Of a DNA stretch of 12,892 nt, positions 7,098 through 12,892 are shown in pieces (position 1 is the stretch's first letter; every line of letters starts with the position of its first letter). The notes beneath the pieces are model-generated. The model was given only the letters and a program-made list of their open reading frames with translations, did no database searches and was not told the DNA's origin. Source of the stretch: Phycisphaerae bacterium (GTDB taxonomy: Bacteria; Planctomycetota; Phycisphaerae; Sedimentisphaerales; SM23-30). Location of the stretch: positions 1 through 12,892 of the forward strand of contig JAIPFO010000061.1 in assembly GCA_021736565.1 (NCBI GenBank), given 5' to 3'. Both the position numbers and the translations under genes were made by a program.

Positions 7098-7565
7098 CTA
7101 TAGAGTATTGTCCGTTGTATTTATTTGTGGCGGGGAAACGTCTTGTTCGGGGGTTTGTGCCTGGTTCGTTGTTTTGGGGTAATACCGGCTTTGGGTGACT
7201 GCGACATCTTTGCCCATGCTGGTGGTGCATTTGGCGGTGACGGATATATGCTGGAGGCCTTGCCACTGGCTGGTGCCGGGGGATTTTTCAATGGTGATTT
7301 TTATTTTGGGCCATAATTCTTTGATCTGCTGATCGGTTAATGGTTCGCCATAGGATAAAAGACTGTCGAGTTGTGCCTGGCCGGCCGCCATGCACTGCTG
7401 TTGGGCATGATGGTAATAATTGATCCCTTTGAAAGTTCTCATCGAGAGGTACACGCCACTGGTCAGTATGGCCAGAGCTGCCAGGCTGATGGTGATCTCA
7501 ACCATCATTGTGCCGCGACGATGTTTGACGCGACCCTCATATTTATTATTATTTTTAATATTCAT
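7098..7565 (-). CDS. GspI/PilV-like minor pseudopilin
   Basis: This 155-residue protein has a prepilin leader KHRRG (14-18), a predicted cut after G18, then TMMVE with Glu at +5 (E23) and a hydrophobic helix (about 21-40, ITISLAALAILTSGVYL). The longest frame starts at a GTG (7574). I prefer the ATG at 7565 because AAGGAG (plus strand 7574-7579) lies exactly 8 nt upstream of it, whereas it overlaps or crowds the earlier codons. The globular part is about 110 residues and ends in a Thr/Gln/Pro-rich tail. It follows the second GspF-like gene by 12 nt and precedes the GspJ-like gene by 11 nt. The order I-J-K and the size fit a GspI-like minor pseudopilin; PilV or GspH cannot be excluded by eye. 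Confidence 0.7.
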   Translation of the reverse strand: MNIKNNNKYEGRVKHRRGTMMVEITISLAALAILTSGVYLSMRTFKGINYYHHAQQQCMAAGQAQLDSLLSYGEPLTDQQIKELWPKIKITIEKSPGTSQWQGLQHISVTAKCTTSMGKDVAVTQSRYYPKTTNQAQTPEQDVSPPQINTTDNTL

Positions 7566-7573
7566 GATCATCA

Positions 7574-7579
7574 CTCCTT
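7574..7579 (-). promoter_or_regulatory. Ribosome binding site of the GspI-like gene, overlapping the upstream stop
   Basis: AAGGAG on the minus strand overlaps the TAA of the second GspF-like gene (7578-7580). It lies 8 nt before the ATG at 7565. This decides the start among GTG 7574, ATG 7571 and ATG 7565, and suggests coupled translation. Confidence 0.7.
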
Positions 7580-9017
7580 AGGGCATCATATCGGCCATGA
7601 GATGTTCCAACAGCGACACCATCGGTGTAAAGAAGGCATAGACGATAAAGCCGACGATTGCGCCCATAAATATTATGAGTATGGGCCACAGAATTTGCCG
7701 GGCGATATTTACAAAATAGTTGTTGTTTGCCCGATAGAATTCTTCCAGGCTTCCCAGTGCCCGGGGCACATTCTCTTGATGGACATGGCTGTCCATCGCC
7801 CAGGCTATGGGGCGTCCCAAGTCGTTTTTTTTGGCCGAAAGGACGACATCATCGCCCCGTTCCACCTGTTTGAGCCACCGGTGCAACCGTTTTTTAAAGT
7901 AAATGTTTACATCTAATCCTGTGGTATTAAAGATTGCGTTGTTGACCGTGCAGCCGGCGGAAAGTGACAGTCGCAGCATGGAGGTGACCTGTGCTAATGC
8001 GTTGTTTTTTTCAAACCACTTGAGTATCGGTAAATTCCATTTTAGCATATCGCCAAACTTACTGAGCATGCGAGGGGAGTTTGCCCTGCGAGGCCTGAAC
8101 CGGGTATAAATGCACAGTGGGATGATTATGCCATTTATGAAAAGAAATAAAGGCAGCATCCATATATAACCGGCTTGTGCGATTTTCATTAAGAATTGAG
8201 TGGCCGGCGGCAGTTTCGCTCCTAAATCAGCAAAAATCGCTTCAAATTTTGGCACAATAAAAACCATGACTCCCATGACGATGGTCAGCATAACAGAAAG
8301 CAGGATAATGATGTAGATCGGATTAAATGTTTTGAACCTTCTGGCATCATTTGCCTTTTCAAACATATCATTTTCAATTGTTTTAATTGCCAGGGGAAGC
8401 TGGTTAGCCCGTTCGGCCATTTCGATGATCCCCAGGGCATTGCCCGGACAACGGGGGTAGCCTCGTCGAATTGCGTCGCTAAGTGAAAAGCCAAAAGTCA
8501 GCCATTGAGATATACGAATCAAAATGACCGAACGTTTATCGTGTCGCCCAGCGGCTGCGGATTCCAATGCGGTTGCGAGCGGGAGGTTCTGCCGCATGCA
8601 TGAGCCGAGCAGGGAAAATATTTCCAGGGCCAGATTATCCTGGGCGATGACATGATATCTGATAATGACCGCTGCCATGGCTATCCAGAAAAGCAGGCCA
8701 TATACGGCAAGAAATGGCATAACGACAAAAGAAGATATGGCCAGTCCAAAGAAAAGAATAGTTCCAAGAATCCATCGGGCCAGGGTTTGTGGCCAGAATG
8801 GCTGGTCATGTTTGGGGGTTCTTAACGAGACAGTTAATAATACCGCCAGGAAAATCGATGAAAAAAGAAATGCCATGCCTTCTTCGCCTTGTTCTGCTGA
8901 TATGCCAGCCAGCGTCGCTGATATTATTGGTGACAAGACCATGGCCAGTAATGGCTGATAAATTGCCAAAACAATAAATCCTGAAAGAATTATAATTAAT
9001 AACATGATCCAGATCAT
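7578..9017 (-). CDS. Second GspF-type platform protein with extra hydrophobic N-terminal region
   Basis: This is a 479-residue membrane protein. Two T2SSF-type repeats are recognisable. The first is at about 130-255 (FSLLGSCMRQNLPLATALE, later EMAERANQLPLAI and the helix ending MVFIVPKFEAIF). The second is at about 338-466 (MLRLSLSAGCTVNNAI, ending YAFFTPMV). Family members pair two such cytoplasmic helical domains with three membrane helices to form the inner-membrane platform rotated or engaged by GspE. Here residues 1-120 instead contain about four additional hydrophobic segments (3-20, 22-40, 48-65, 82-118), where ordinary GspF has a soluble N-terminal domain. Key platform signatures (VPKFE, FFTPMV) are kept. 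It is 30 nt downstream of the first GspF-like gene and clearly a distant paralog of it. The start ATG at 9017 has GGAAA about 6 nt upstream. Confidence 0.8.
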   Translation of the reverse strand: MIWIMLLIIILSGFIVLAIYQPLLAMVLSPIISATLAGISAEQGEEGMAFLFSSIFLAVLLTVSLRTPKHDQPFWPQTLARWILGTILFFGLAISSFVVMPFLAVYGLLFWIAMAAVIIRYHVIAQDNLALEIFSLLGSCMRQNLPLATALESAAAGRHDKRSVILIRISQWLTFGFSLSDAIRRGYPRCPGNALGIIEMAERANQLPLAIKTIENDMFEKANDARRFKTFNPIYIIILLSVMLTIVMGVMVFIVPKFEAIFADLGAKLPPATQFLMKIAQAGYIWMLPLFLFINGIIIPLCIYTRFRPRRANSPRMLSKFGDMLKWNLPILKWFEKNNALAQVTSMLRLSLSAGCTVNNAIFNTTGLDVNIYFKKRLHRWLKQVERGDDVVLSAKKNDLGRPIAWAMDSHVHQENVPRALGSLEEFYRANNNYFVNIARQILWPILIIFMGAIVGFIVYAFFTPMVSLLEHLMADMMP

Positions 9018-9047
9018 AATATTTCCATTGTATAGCAGGGTTGACTA

Positions 9048-10241
9048 TCACCCGCCCAAATCGCCCAGCAGTTGGACCATGGGCATAAACATTGCTGTTA
9101 TTGTTATGCAGATAAACCCTCCGACTAAAAACAATAATAACGGTGACAAGATTCCGGATAATCGTCCTTGCCACGCACGGGCTTGCAATTCATACATATT
9201 GCTGAGGCTGTAAAGGTTGTCTTGCAATTCGTTGCGTTGGGCGCCGTTGTGCATGGAATAAGTGAATAACCGGGGAATCGTCGAGCAAAACTGCCCGGCC
9301 TCCAGTAAGGACTCGCCGGATTCAACCTGTTGACTGACGAGATCACTTTCCTGTTTGATTTTTTCATTCCCAATCGACTCGGCACTTAACCGAAGTGATT
9401 CTGGAATGTCGCATCCGCTGCTGATCAGCAGGGCAATAGAGTCTGCCAACCGGCTCAACATGCTGTAATGGTAGATACGGCCAATGACGGGGATTTTCAT
9501 GTATATAGTTTCGACGAACACCCGGCCGCCTTTTGTGCGTACAAGACATGTCTTTAAAACGATCAGGGACGCAATTATGATACCTGTAAACGTCCAGAAT
9601 GGAATGATATGATCCGTAATAGACAAAATGAACCTCGTGATATCAGGCAAGGTTGAACCCAAATCATCGAAAATATTACGAAATTCCGGAGTCACAAAAA
9701 TGAACAGCCCTGTGCTAATAGCTATCGTCATCAAGAGAATAAATACAGGATAGCAGATCGCGTCCAATAAAATCTTTCGGGTCAGGAGTCCCATTTCCAG
9801 ATGGCGGTTAAGGCTCAGGAGCATTTCACTGAGCTTACCGGTTTTGACACCGGCCTTGACGATTCGGCCATAGAGGACGGGGAAATGTTTGCTGTGCTTT
9901 TCAAAGGCCGCATCAATCTCCATGCCCGATTCCAGGTCGTCAGCCACATTCTTAATGAGCCTCCGCATTGCCGGGGTGCCGGCATCATCAGCCAGTTCAC
10001 GCAAACCCCGCTCCAGCGGTATCCCGGCATTGGCCAGTGATGCCAGTTGCTGGTTGAACAGGGCAAACTCATTACGGCCAACCATCGACTTTATCGTCTT
10101 TTTACTGGCCAGGTTAATTGACCCAACAGTCAGCTTCATTTCGGTGAGCTGCTCTTTTACCTGGTCAACTGACCCGGCCTCCAGTGTGCCGGCCATCTTC
10201 CGGCCGCCCTGGGTTAAGGCTTCGTATTCAAATATTGCCAT
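9048..10241 (-). CDS. gspF: GspF/PilC-type inner membrane platform protein
   Basis: This 397-residue protein has the normal length and layout of the GspF family. The soluble N-terminal segment opens MAIFEYEALTQGGRKMAGTL, the usual F-Y-x-A-x-x-x-G-(R/K)-x-x-x-G start. Two T2SSF repeats follow, at about 60-183 (NQQLASLANAGIPLERGL; AGVKTGKLSEML; helix ending FIFVTPEF) and 262-387 (ADSIALLISSGCDIPESL; helix ending TAMFMPMVQL). Membrane helices are near 158-183, 211-231 and 362-386. I placed the start at ATG 10241, not the upstream in-frame ATG at 10271. AAGGA lies 8 nt before 10241, and the family N-terminus begins there. It acts as the cytoplasmic-membrane platform coupled to the GspE ATPase encoded just upstream (36-nt gap). 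Confidence 0.93.
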   Translation of the reverse strand: MAIFEYEALTQGGRKMAGTLEAGSVDQVKEQLTEMKLTVGSINLASKKTIKSMVGRNEFALFNQQLASLANAGIPLERGLRELADDAGTPAMRRLIKNVADDLESGMEIDAAFEKHSKHFPVLYGRIVKAGVKTGKLSEMLLSLNRHLEMGLLTRKILLDAICYPVFILLMTIAISTGLFIFVTPEFRNIFDDLGSTLPDITRFILSITDHIIPFWTFTGIIIASLIVLKTCLVRTKGGRVFVETIYMKIPVIGRIYHYSMLSRLADSIALLISSGCDIPESLRLSAESIGNEKIKQESDLVSQQVESGESLLEAGQFCSTIPRLFTYSMHNGAQRNELQDNLYSLSNMYELQARAWQGRLSGILSPLLLFLVGGFICITITAMFMPMVQLLGDLGG

Positions 10242-10249
10242 CGCATTAT

Positions 10250-10254
10250 TCCTT
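10250..10254 (-). promoter_or_regulatory. Ribosome binding site deciding the GspF start
   Basis: AAGGA on the minus strand lies 8 nt upstream of the ATG at 10241. It supports that codon rather than the in-frame ATG at 10271, which has no comparable site. Confidence 0.65.
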
Positions 10255-10277
10255 TTTGTTTCCTGATACATGCCGGG

Positions 10278-11420
10278 TTAAACAAGGTTAACTTCGCTGA
10301 CCGTTGTCAATCCCTTTCGCACCAATTGCATACCGCTTTGGGCCATGTTGATATGTCCACGATTTTTCAGGATGGTTTCCAATCGCTCCATATCGGCCTT
10401 GGCAAGAATGGCCTGACGTAACTCACCGTCCAGTTCAACCATCTCGGCGATCAGTACCCGGCCTTTGTACCCGGTATTGAAACACATATCGCAGCCGACC
10501 GGTTCAAACGTCCCATCATTTGTGATCTGTTTTTTGCAGTGTTCACATAATCGTCTCAGCAACCTCTGATTCAAAACAGCGGTAATGCTGGAGGTGATCT
10601 GATAAGGCTCAATGCCCATTTCCAACAAGCGGATCAGGCCTCCGGCTGGGGTGCCGCTGTGCATGGTACTCATGAGCAGATGGCCGGTGAGGCCTGCTTC
10701 GATGACGATTCGGGCGGTTTCAGCGTCCCGGATTTCACCGATCATCAAAACTTCCGGATCCTGGCGTAAGAGGGATCGCAATGCTGTTGGGAAGGTCATT
10801 TGGCCGTTAGCACTGACCTGGACCTGGGTGACGCCATCAATATGCCGTTCGACCGGGTCTTCCAGGGCTACAATGCTTTTGCCGGGAGCGGTTGTCAGGA
10901 TATGTCGTAATAGTGCCGCCAGGGTGGTCGTTTTGCCGCTGCCGGCTGGTCCGGTGAGTAGTAAAACCCCCTGGTTGCGCCCGGCGATTTGCTGCATGGT
11001 TGAAAGTGCGTAATCAGAAAAGCCGAGACTTTCGAGGTTGTCGAGTTCTTTTTGTGCGTAAAATAATCGTACGACCGCTCGCTGGCCGTGTATGGTGGGG
11101 AATATGGACAGCCGCTGGTCGATCACTTCACCGTAAACCTCACCGGTGAGCTCTATTCGGCCCTCCTGGGGAATATCATTGCGATAAGTCAGCAATCCGC
11201 CAAGTACCTTCAACCGGGCAACAATGTTTTCACCAATCGCACCGGGCAACGTTTCAATCGCATTTAGAACGCCGTCCAATCGGAATTTTACCAGCATTTC
11301 TGATCGCCCCGGTTCAAAATGAACATCACTGGCACCCGCGGCAATCGCCTGTCGAAGTATATCATCAACCAGTGATACCACGTCAAATTCTGGTTTTTTT
11401 TGTTTTGAATTTTCTTTCAT
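10278..11420 (-). CDS. gspE: GspE/PilB-type secretion ATPase, short form
   Basis: This 380-residue cytoplasmic ATPase would power pseudopilus assembly. Visible in order: ASDVHFEP opening the N2 domain (about 30-37), Walker A GPAGSGKTTT (157-166), Asp box VALEDPVE (184-191), Walker B LMIGEIRDAET (225-235), His box GLTGHLLMSTMHSG (243-256), and a zinc-binding CxxC pair (C292, C295, C310, C313) characteristic of GspE/PilB rather than the retraction ATPase PilT. The N1 domain that normally contacts GspL is missing, so the protein is about 100-150 residues shorter than usual. The longest frame starts at TTG 11483 and another ATG lies at 11447. I prefer ATG 11420, preceded by CAGGG with 7-nt spacing. 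A 134-nt gap separates it from the anti-sigma gene, the largest in the operon. I see no convincing promoter there, but an internal one is possible. Confidence 0.93.
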   Translation of the reverse strand: MKENSKQKKPEFDVVSLVDDILRQAIAAGASDVHFEPGRSEMLVKFRLDGVLNAIETLPGAIGENIVARLKVLGGLLTYRNDIPQEGRIELTGEVYGEVIDQRLSIFPTIHGQRAVVRLFYAQKELDNLESLGFSDYALSTMQQIAGRNQGVLLLTGPAGSGKTTTLAALLRHILTTAPGKSIVALEDPVERHIDGVTQVQVSANGQMTFPTALRSLLRQDPEVLMIGEIRDAETARIVIEAGLTGHLLMSTMHSGTPAGGLIRLLEMGIEPYQITSSITAVLNQRLLRRLCEHCKKQITNDGTFEPVGCDMCFNTGYKGRVLIAEMVELDGELRQAILAKADMERLETILKNRGHINMAQSGMQLVRKGLTTVSEVNLV

Positions 11421-11554
11421 TTTATGGCCCTGACAGGATGATTTCATCACAGAGAGTAGTCGTTTAAGTGAAATTGAGCGCAAAGCAAGTGCGTTGATTT
11501 TGTGATTTTCTCAGACGCTACGACCGGACTGTTGGGTTTCTGGTCCCTGCCGGG

Positions 11555-12052
11555 CTATGTGTAGAGGTTATCGGTAAAGGTTGAATCATCGCCCAGGTGT
11601 TTATCATACTGAGTCATGACAATATTCTGGCCTTTGGTCTGCACTTTATCGAAGGTTGAATAGACTCCGATTTTCATAAGGAATAAAATGGTAACACAGG
11701 CCGCTGCGTTAACAATCGCCTGTGAGTAGGTACGAATGCAATTCAGAGGGTTGTTTTTTGGTTTGGCATGTTTTAATTCGTTTGCTTTGGGCACATCACG
11801 CAAATTACGTTTGAGGTATTTAATCGCCTGTTGATTGGCATTGGACATGAGGTTGATATCGTGCGGCTGAGATTTCATCAGGGACAGTCCCAGGGAAATT
11901 CGTGCATACCCGCTCATTCGTTTTTGGCATCGTGGGCATTGTGCAATATGGCCGATGAGCCATCCTGATTTCCCTTGAGGGGGATGATCGACGGATTCCG
12001 ATAGCCATTCCCGCGTCTGGCGACATTTATTTTTTTGTGGTTTAAAATACAT
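11555..12052 (-). CDS. Zinc-binding membrane anti-sigma factor
   Basis: This 165-residue protein has the anti-sigma zinc motif H35-x3-C39-x2-C42 (HIAQCPRC). C10 is a plausible fourth ligand. That places an N-terminal ZAS-type domain that would clamp the ECF sigma factor in the cytoplasm. One hydrophobic segment is seen (about 111-130, AIVNAAACVTILFLMKIGVY), leaving only about 35 residues outside, with no recognisable sensory domain. It starts 12 nt after the stop of the sigma gene, the standard sigma/anti-sigma pairing, with GAG about 9 nt upstream of the ATG. Release could be by proteolysis or by interaction with another envelope protein; the sequence does not show which. The family is inferred from motif, topology and context. 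Confidence 0.8.
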   Translation of the reverse strand: MYFKPQKNKCRQTREWLSESVDHPPQGKSGWLIGHIAQCPRCQKRMSGYARISLGLSLMKSQPHDINLMSNANQQAIKYLKRNLRDVPKANELKHAKPKNNPLNCIRTYSQAIVNAAACVTILFLMKIGVYSTFDKVQTKGQNIVMTQYDKHLGDDSTFTDNLYT

Positions 12053-12064
12053 TTTTATTTCTCG

Positions 12065-12649
12065 TCATTCATTGCTTTTATTCATCACCAACGCCAGCAT
12101 TTTGATCGCCCGACACCTTAATACTCGGGCGGAACGCGGCGATATTCCCAGTGTTTTTCCTACCTCTTTATAGGGCATCTCACCAAGGTCGCGTAAGACA
12201 ACCACTGAGCGGAGATGATCAGGCAACCGGGCAATCTGGCTTCGTAATTCCCGTTGAAGCTCCTGGGTGTCCAGGTCACCCGCATTGTCAATATATTGCC
12301 CACTCCGATTCGCATGATTGGCAATATCCTCATGTACCCTGTCACGAACCATCCTACGGCGTATCATCGAAATGGCGGTATTGCTGGCGGTACGAAACAG
12401 ATATGCCTTCAATTTTTCAGGCTTTCGGCCATCACAACAGTATGACAGTTTCAAAAAAGTGTCCTGATACGCGTCACAGACATCCTGTTCGTTCCCCAAA
12501 ATTCGCCATAACATGGCTATCAAAGGCGCACCATGACGGGTCATGGCGGTCAGGATCCATTGCTGGTCCTCCACAACTGAGGTGGCGTCCGGCAGACACC
12601 ACCGGCCAATATGGCATAAGGCAGAAGGTTTGGCTTTAGCGTAACTCAT
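12065..12649 (-). CDS. ECF-type RNA polymerase sigma factor
   Basis: This 194-residue sigma70-family protein has region 2 (about 37-102) and region 4 (about 132-186), without region 3, the ECF layout. Region 2 shows the DVCDAYQDTFLKLSY core and the AYLFRTASNTAISMIRRR segment that contacts the -10. Region 4 shows LPDHLRSVVVLRDLGEMPYKEVGKTLGISPRSARVLRCRA, here cited as LPDHLR (142-147) and the helix-turn-helix KEVGKTLGISPRSARVL (161-177). It heads the operon, 12 nt before the anti-sigma gene. The start at ATG 12649 has no visible ribosome site, and a sigma70-like -10 lies only 4 nt upstream. Either the mRNA is leaderless or the true start is further in, such as ATG 12544, just before region 2. 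Confidence 0.92.
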   Translation of the reverse strand: MSYAKAKPSALCHIGRWCLPDATSVVEDQQWILTAMTRHGAPLIAMLWRILGNEQDVCDAYQDTFLKLSYCCDGRKPEKLKAYLFRTASNTAISMIRRRMVRDRVHEDIANHANRSGQYIDNAGDLDTQELQRELRSQIARLPDHLRSVVVLRDLGEMPYKEVGKTLGISPRSARVLRCRAIKMLALVMNKSNE

Positions 12650-12652
12650 TTA

Positions 12653-12681
12653 ATAATAAAGAATTAAGATTTCGGCGTCAA
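12653..12681 (-). promoter_or_regulatory. Predicted sigma70-type promoter of the sigma/secretion operon
   Basis: On the minus strand, TTGACG (12681-12676) and TATTAT (12658-12653) are separated by exactly 17 bp, a strong housekeeping-type match. The start of transcription would fall at about 12646-12649, on or next to the annotated ATG. No typical ECF promoter (AAC / CGT-type pair) was recognised, so autoregulation is not evident from this region. Confidence 0.5.
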
Positions 12682-12705
12682 AAGTCATTTTTCGGCTTTA
12701 AAATT
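12671..12705. repeat. Direct repeat with 20-bp period at the operon promoter
   Basis: TTCGGCGTCAAAAGT (12671-12685) and TTCGGCTTTAAAATT (12691-12705) match at 12 of 15 positions and are spaced by 20 bp, about two helical turns. The first copy overlaps the predicted -35 of the sigma gene. The geometry suits two protein monomers bound on one face of the helix, but no binding protein is known. Confidence 0.45.
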
Positions 12706-12892
12706 GTCCTTGGTATGATGCTCAAAACGGGCTTGAAAAAAACTTATGCCCGAGGCGTCCATTTATCGTGCTATTCTCCAGAGGTTTCACTCCTGTAGTA
12801 CTAATAACCCGTTCATGTCTATAATAAAGACGCATCGTCAAGCACTATGTTAACATAAATTTCCCCAAAAAGGAAAAAATGGTGTCAGTGCT
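12706..12892. other. Right-hand intergenic region, apparently divergent
   Basis: There is no supported gene in most of this stretch. It contains a 5-bp-stem inverted repeat CGGGC (12728-12732) / GCCCG (12748-12752) around an A-rich loop. A perfect TATAAT lies at 12820-12825 on the plus strand but has no good -35 at the usual distance. There is also the palindrome at 12846-12857. At the edge, AAGGA (12870-12874) is followed by ATG at 12879-12881, which could be the start of a rightward gene reading M-V-S-V. Only 14 nt are visible, so I do not call it as a CDS. Confidence 0.4.
12846..12857. promoter_or_regulatory. 12-bp perfect palindrome TATGTTAACATA
   Basis: This sequence is its own reverse complement over 12 bp. 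It lies between a plus-strand TATAAT (12820-12825) and a possible ribosome site and ATG at the right edge, a typical operator position for a homodimeric repressor. It is AT-rich, so chance occurrence is possible. Confidence 0.3.

Noticed and set aside
7087..7266. 60-codon N-terminal extension of the GspJ-like protein
   Set aside because: It would overlap the GspI-like gene by most of its length and bury the prepilin leader MRKGYTLIE, which must be at the N-terminus.
7371..7916. 181-codon plus-strand frame across the GspI-like/second GspF-like junction
   Set aside because: It is antisense to two supported genes. The His-rich composition reflects the complement of their codons.
11421..11483. 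TTG-started extension of the GspE-like protein
   Set aside because: The start codon is weak, there is no ribosome site, and the added 21 residues add no family motif. ATG 11420 has CAGGG upstream.
1..12892. Mobile element, phage or genomic-island boundaries
   Set aside because: No transposase, integrase, tRNA gene or long terminal repeats were seen. The repeats found are all within proteins or promoter regions.

Overview
The window looks like a chromosomal piece from a planctomycete of the Phycisphaerae/Sedimentisphaerales type. This is an inference from protein architecture, not a database match. The clues are a very long secreted multidomain protein with a planctomycete-style dockerin-like module (short D-x-N-x-S-G loop followed by W and Cys), Ig/fibronectin-like spacers, and a divergent type II secretion/type IV pilus-like gene set. 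Base composition is moderate. No tRNA, rRNA, CRISPR array, insertion sequence or integrase was found.

Layout. (1) Positions 2-112 hold the last 36 codons of an unrecognised gene, followed by a strong bidirectional-looking hairpin terminator (144-193). (2) Positions 194-492 are noncoding: a G8 tract, repeated TGAGCCA words, a sigma70-like promoter and a roughly 90-nt leader with two possible hairpins. (3) Positions 493-5571 (+) encode a 1692-residue secreted M60/enhancin-type metallopeptidase. It has an intact HExxH site, an Ig-like domain, a beta-rich region, two near-duplicate fibronectin-like repeats around a dockerin-like module, and a homologous domain at each end. (4) On the minus strand, converging on it with only a 35-nt gap, eight genes are read from 12649 down to 5607: ECF sigma factor, zinc-binding membrane anti-sigma factor, GspE-type ATPase, GspF-type platform protein, a second and unusual GspF-type protein, then three pseudopilin-like proteins of GspI, GspJ and GspK type. 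(5) Positions 12650-12892 are a putatively divergent intergenic region with a sigma70-like promoter for the sigma gene, a 20-bp-period direct repeat and a 12-bp perfect palindrome. A possible start codon of a rightward gene lies at the very edge.

How it may work together. The ECF/anti-sigma pair probably senses an envelope or extracellular cue and sets expression of a compact pseudopilus machine: one ATPase, two platform proteins and three minor pseudopilins. No secretin, major pseudopilin (GspG), GspL/M-type assembly protein or prepilin peptidase is encoded here, so those parts must be elsewhere or the machine differs from a textbook T2SS. The M60 protein carries a Sec signal peptide and is a plausible cargo or partner, but only proximity supports that link. 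The most unusual items are the sigma-headed secretin-less pseudopilus operon, the second GspF with an extra hydrophobic N-terminal region, the GspJ-like pseudopilin with six tandem 8-residue DPN repeats, and the duplicated terminal domains of the M60 protein.
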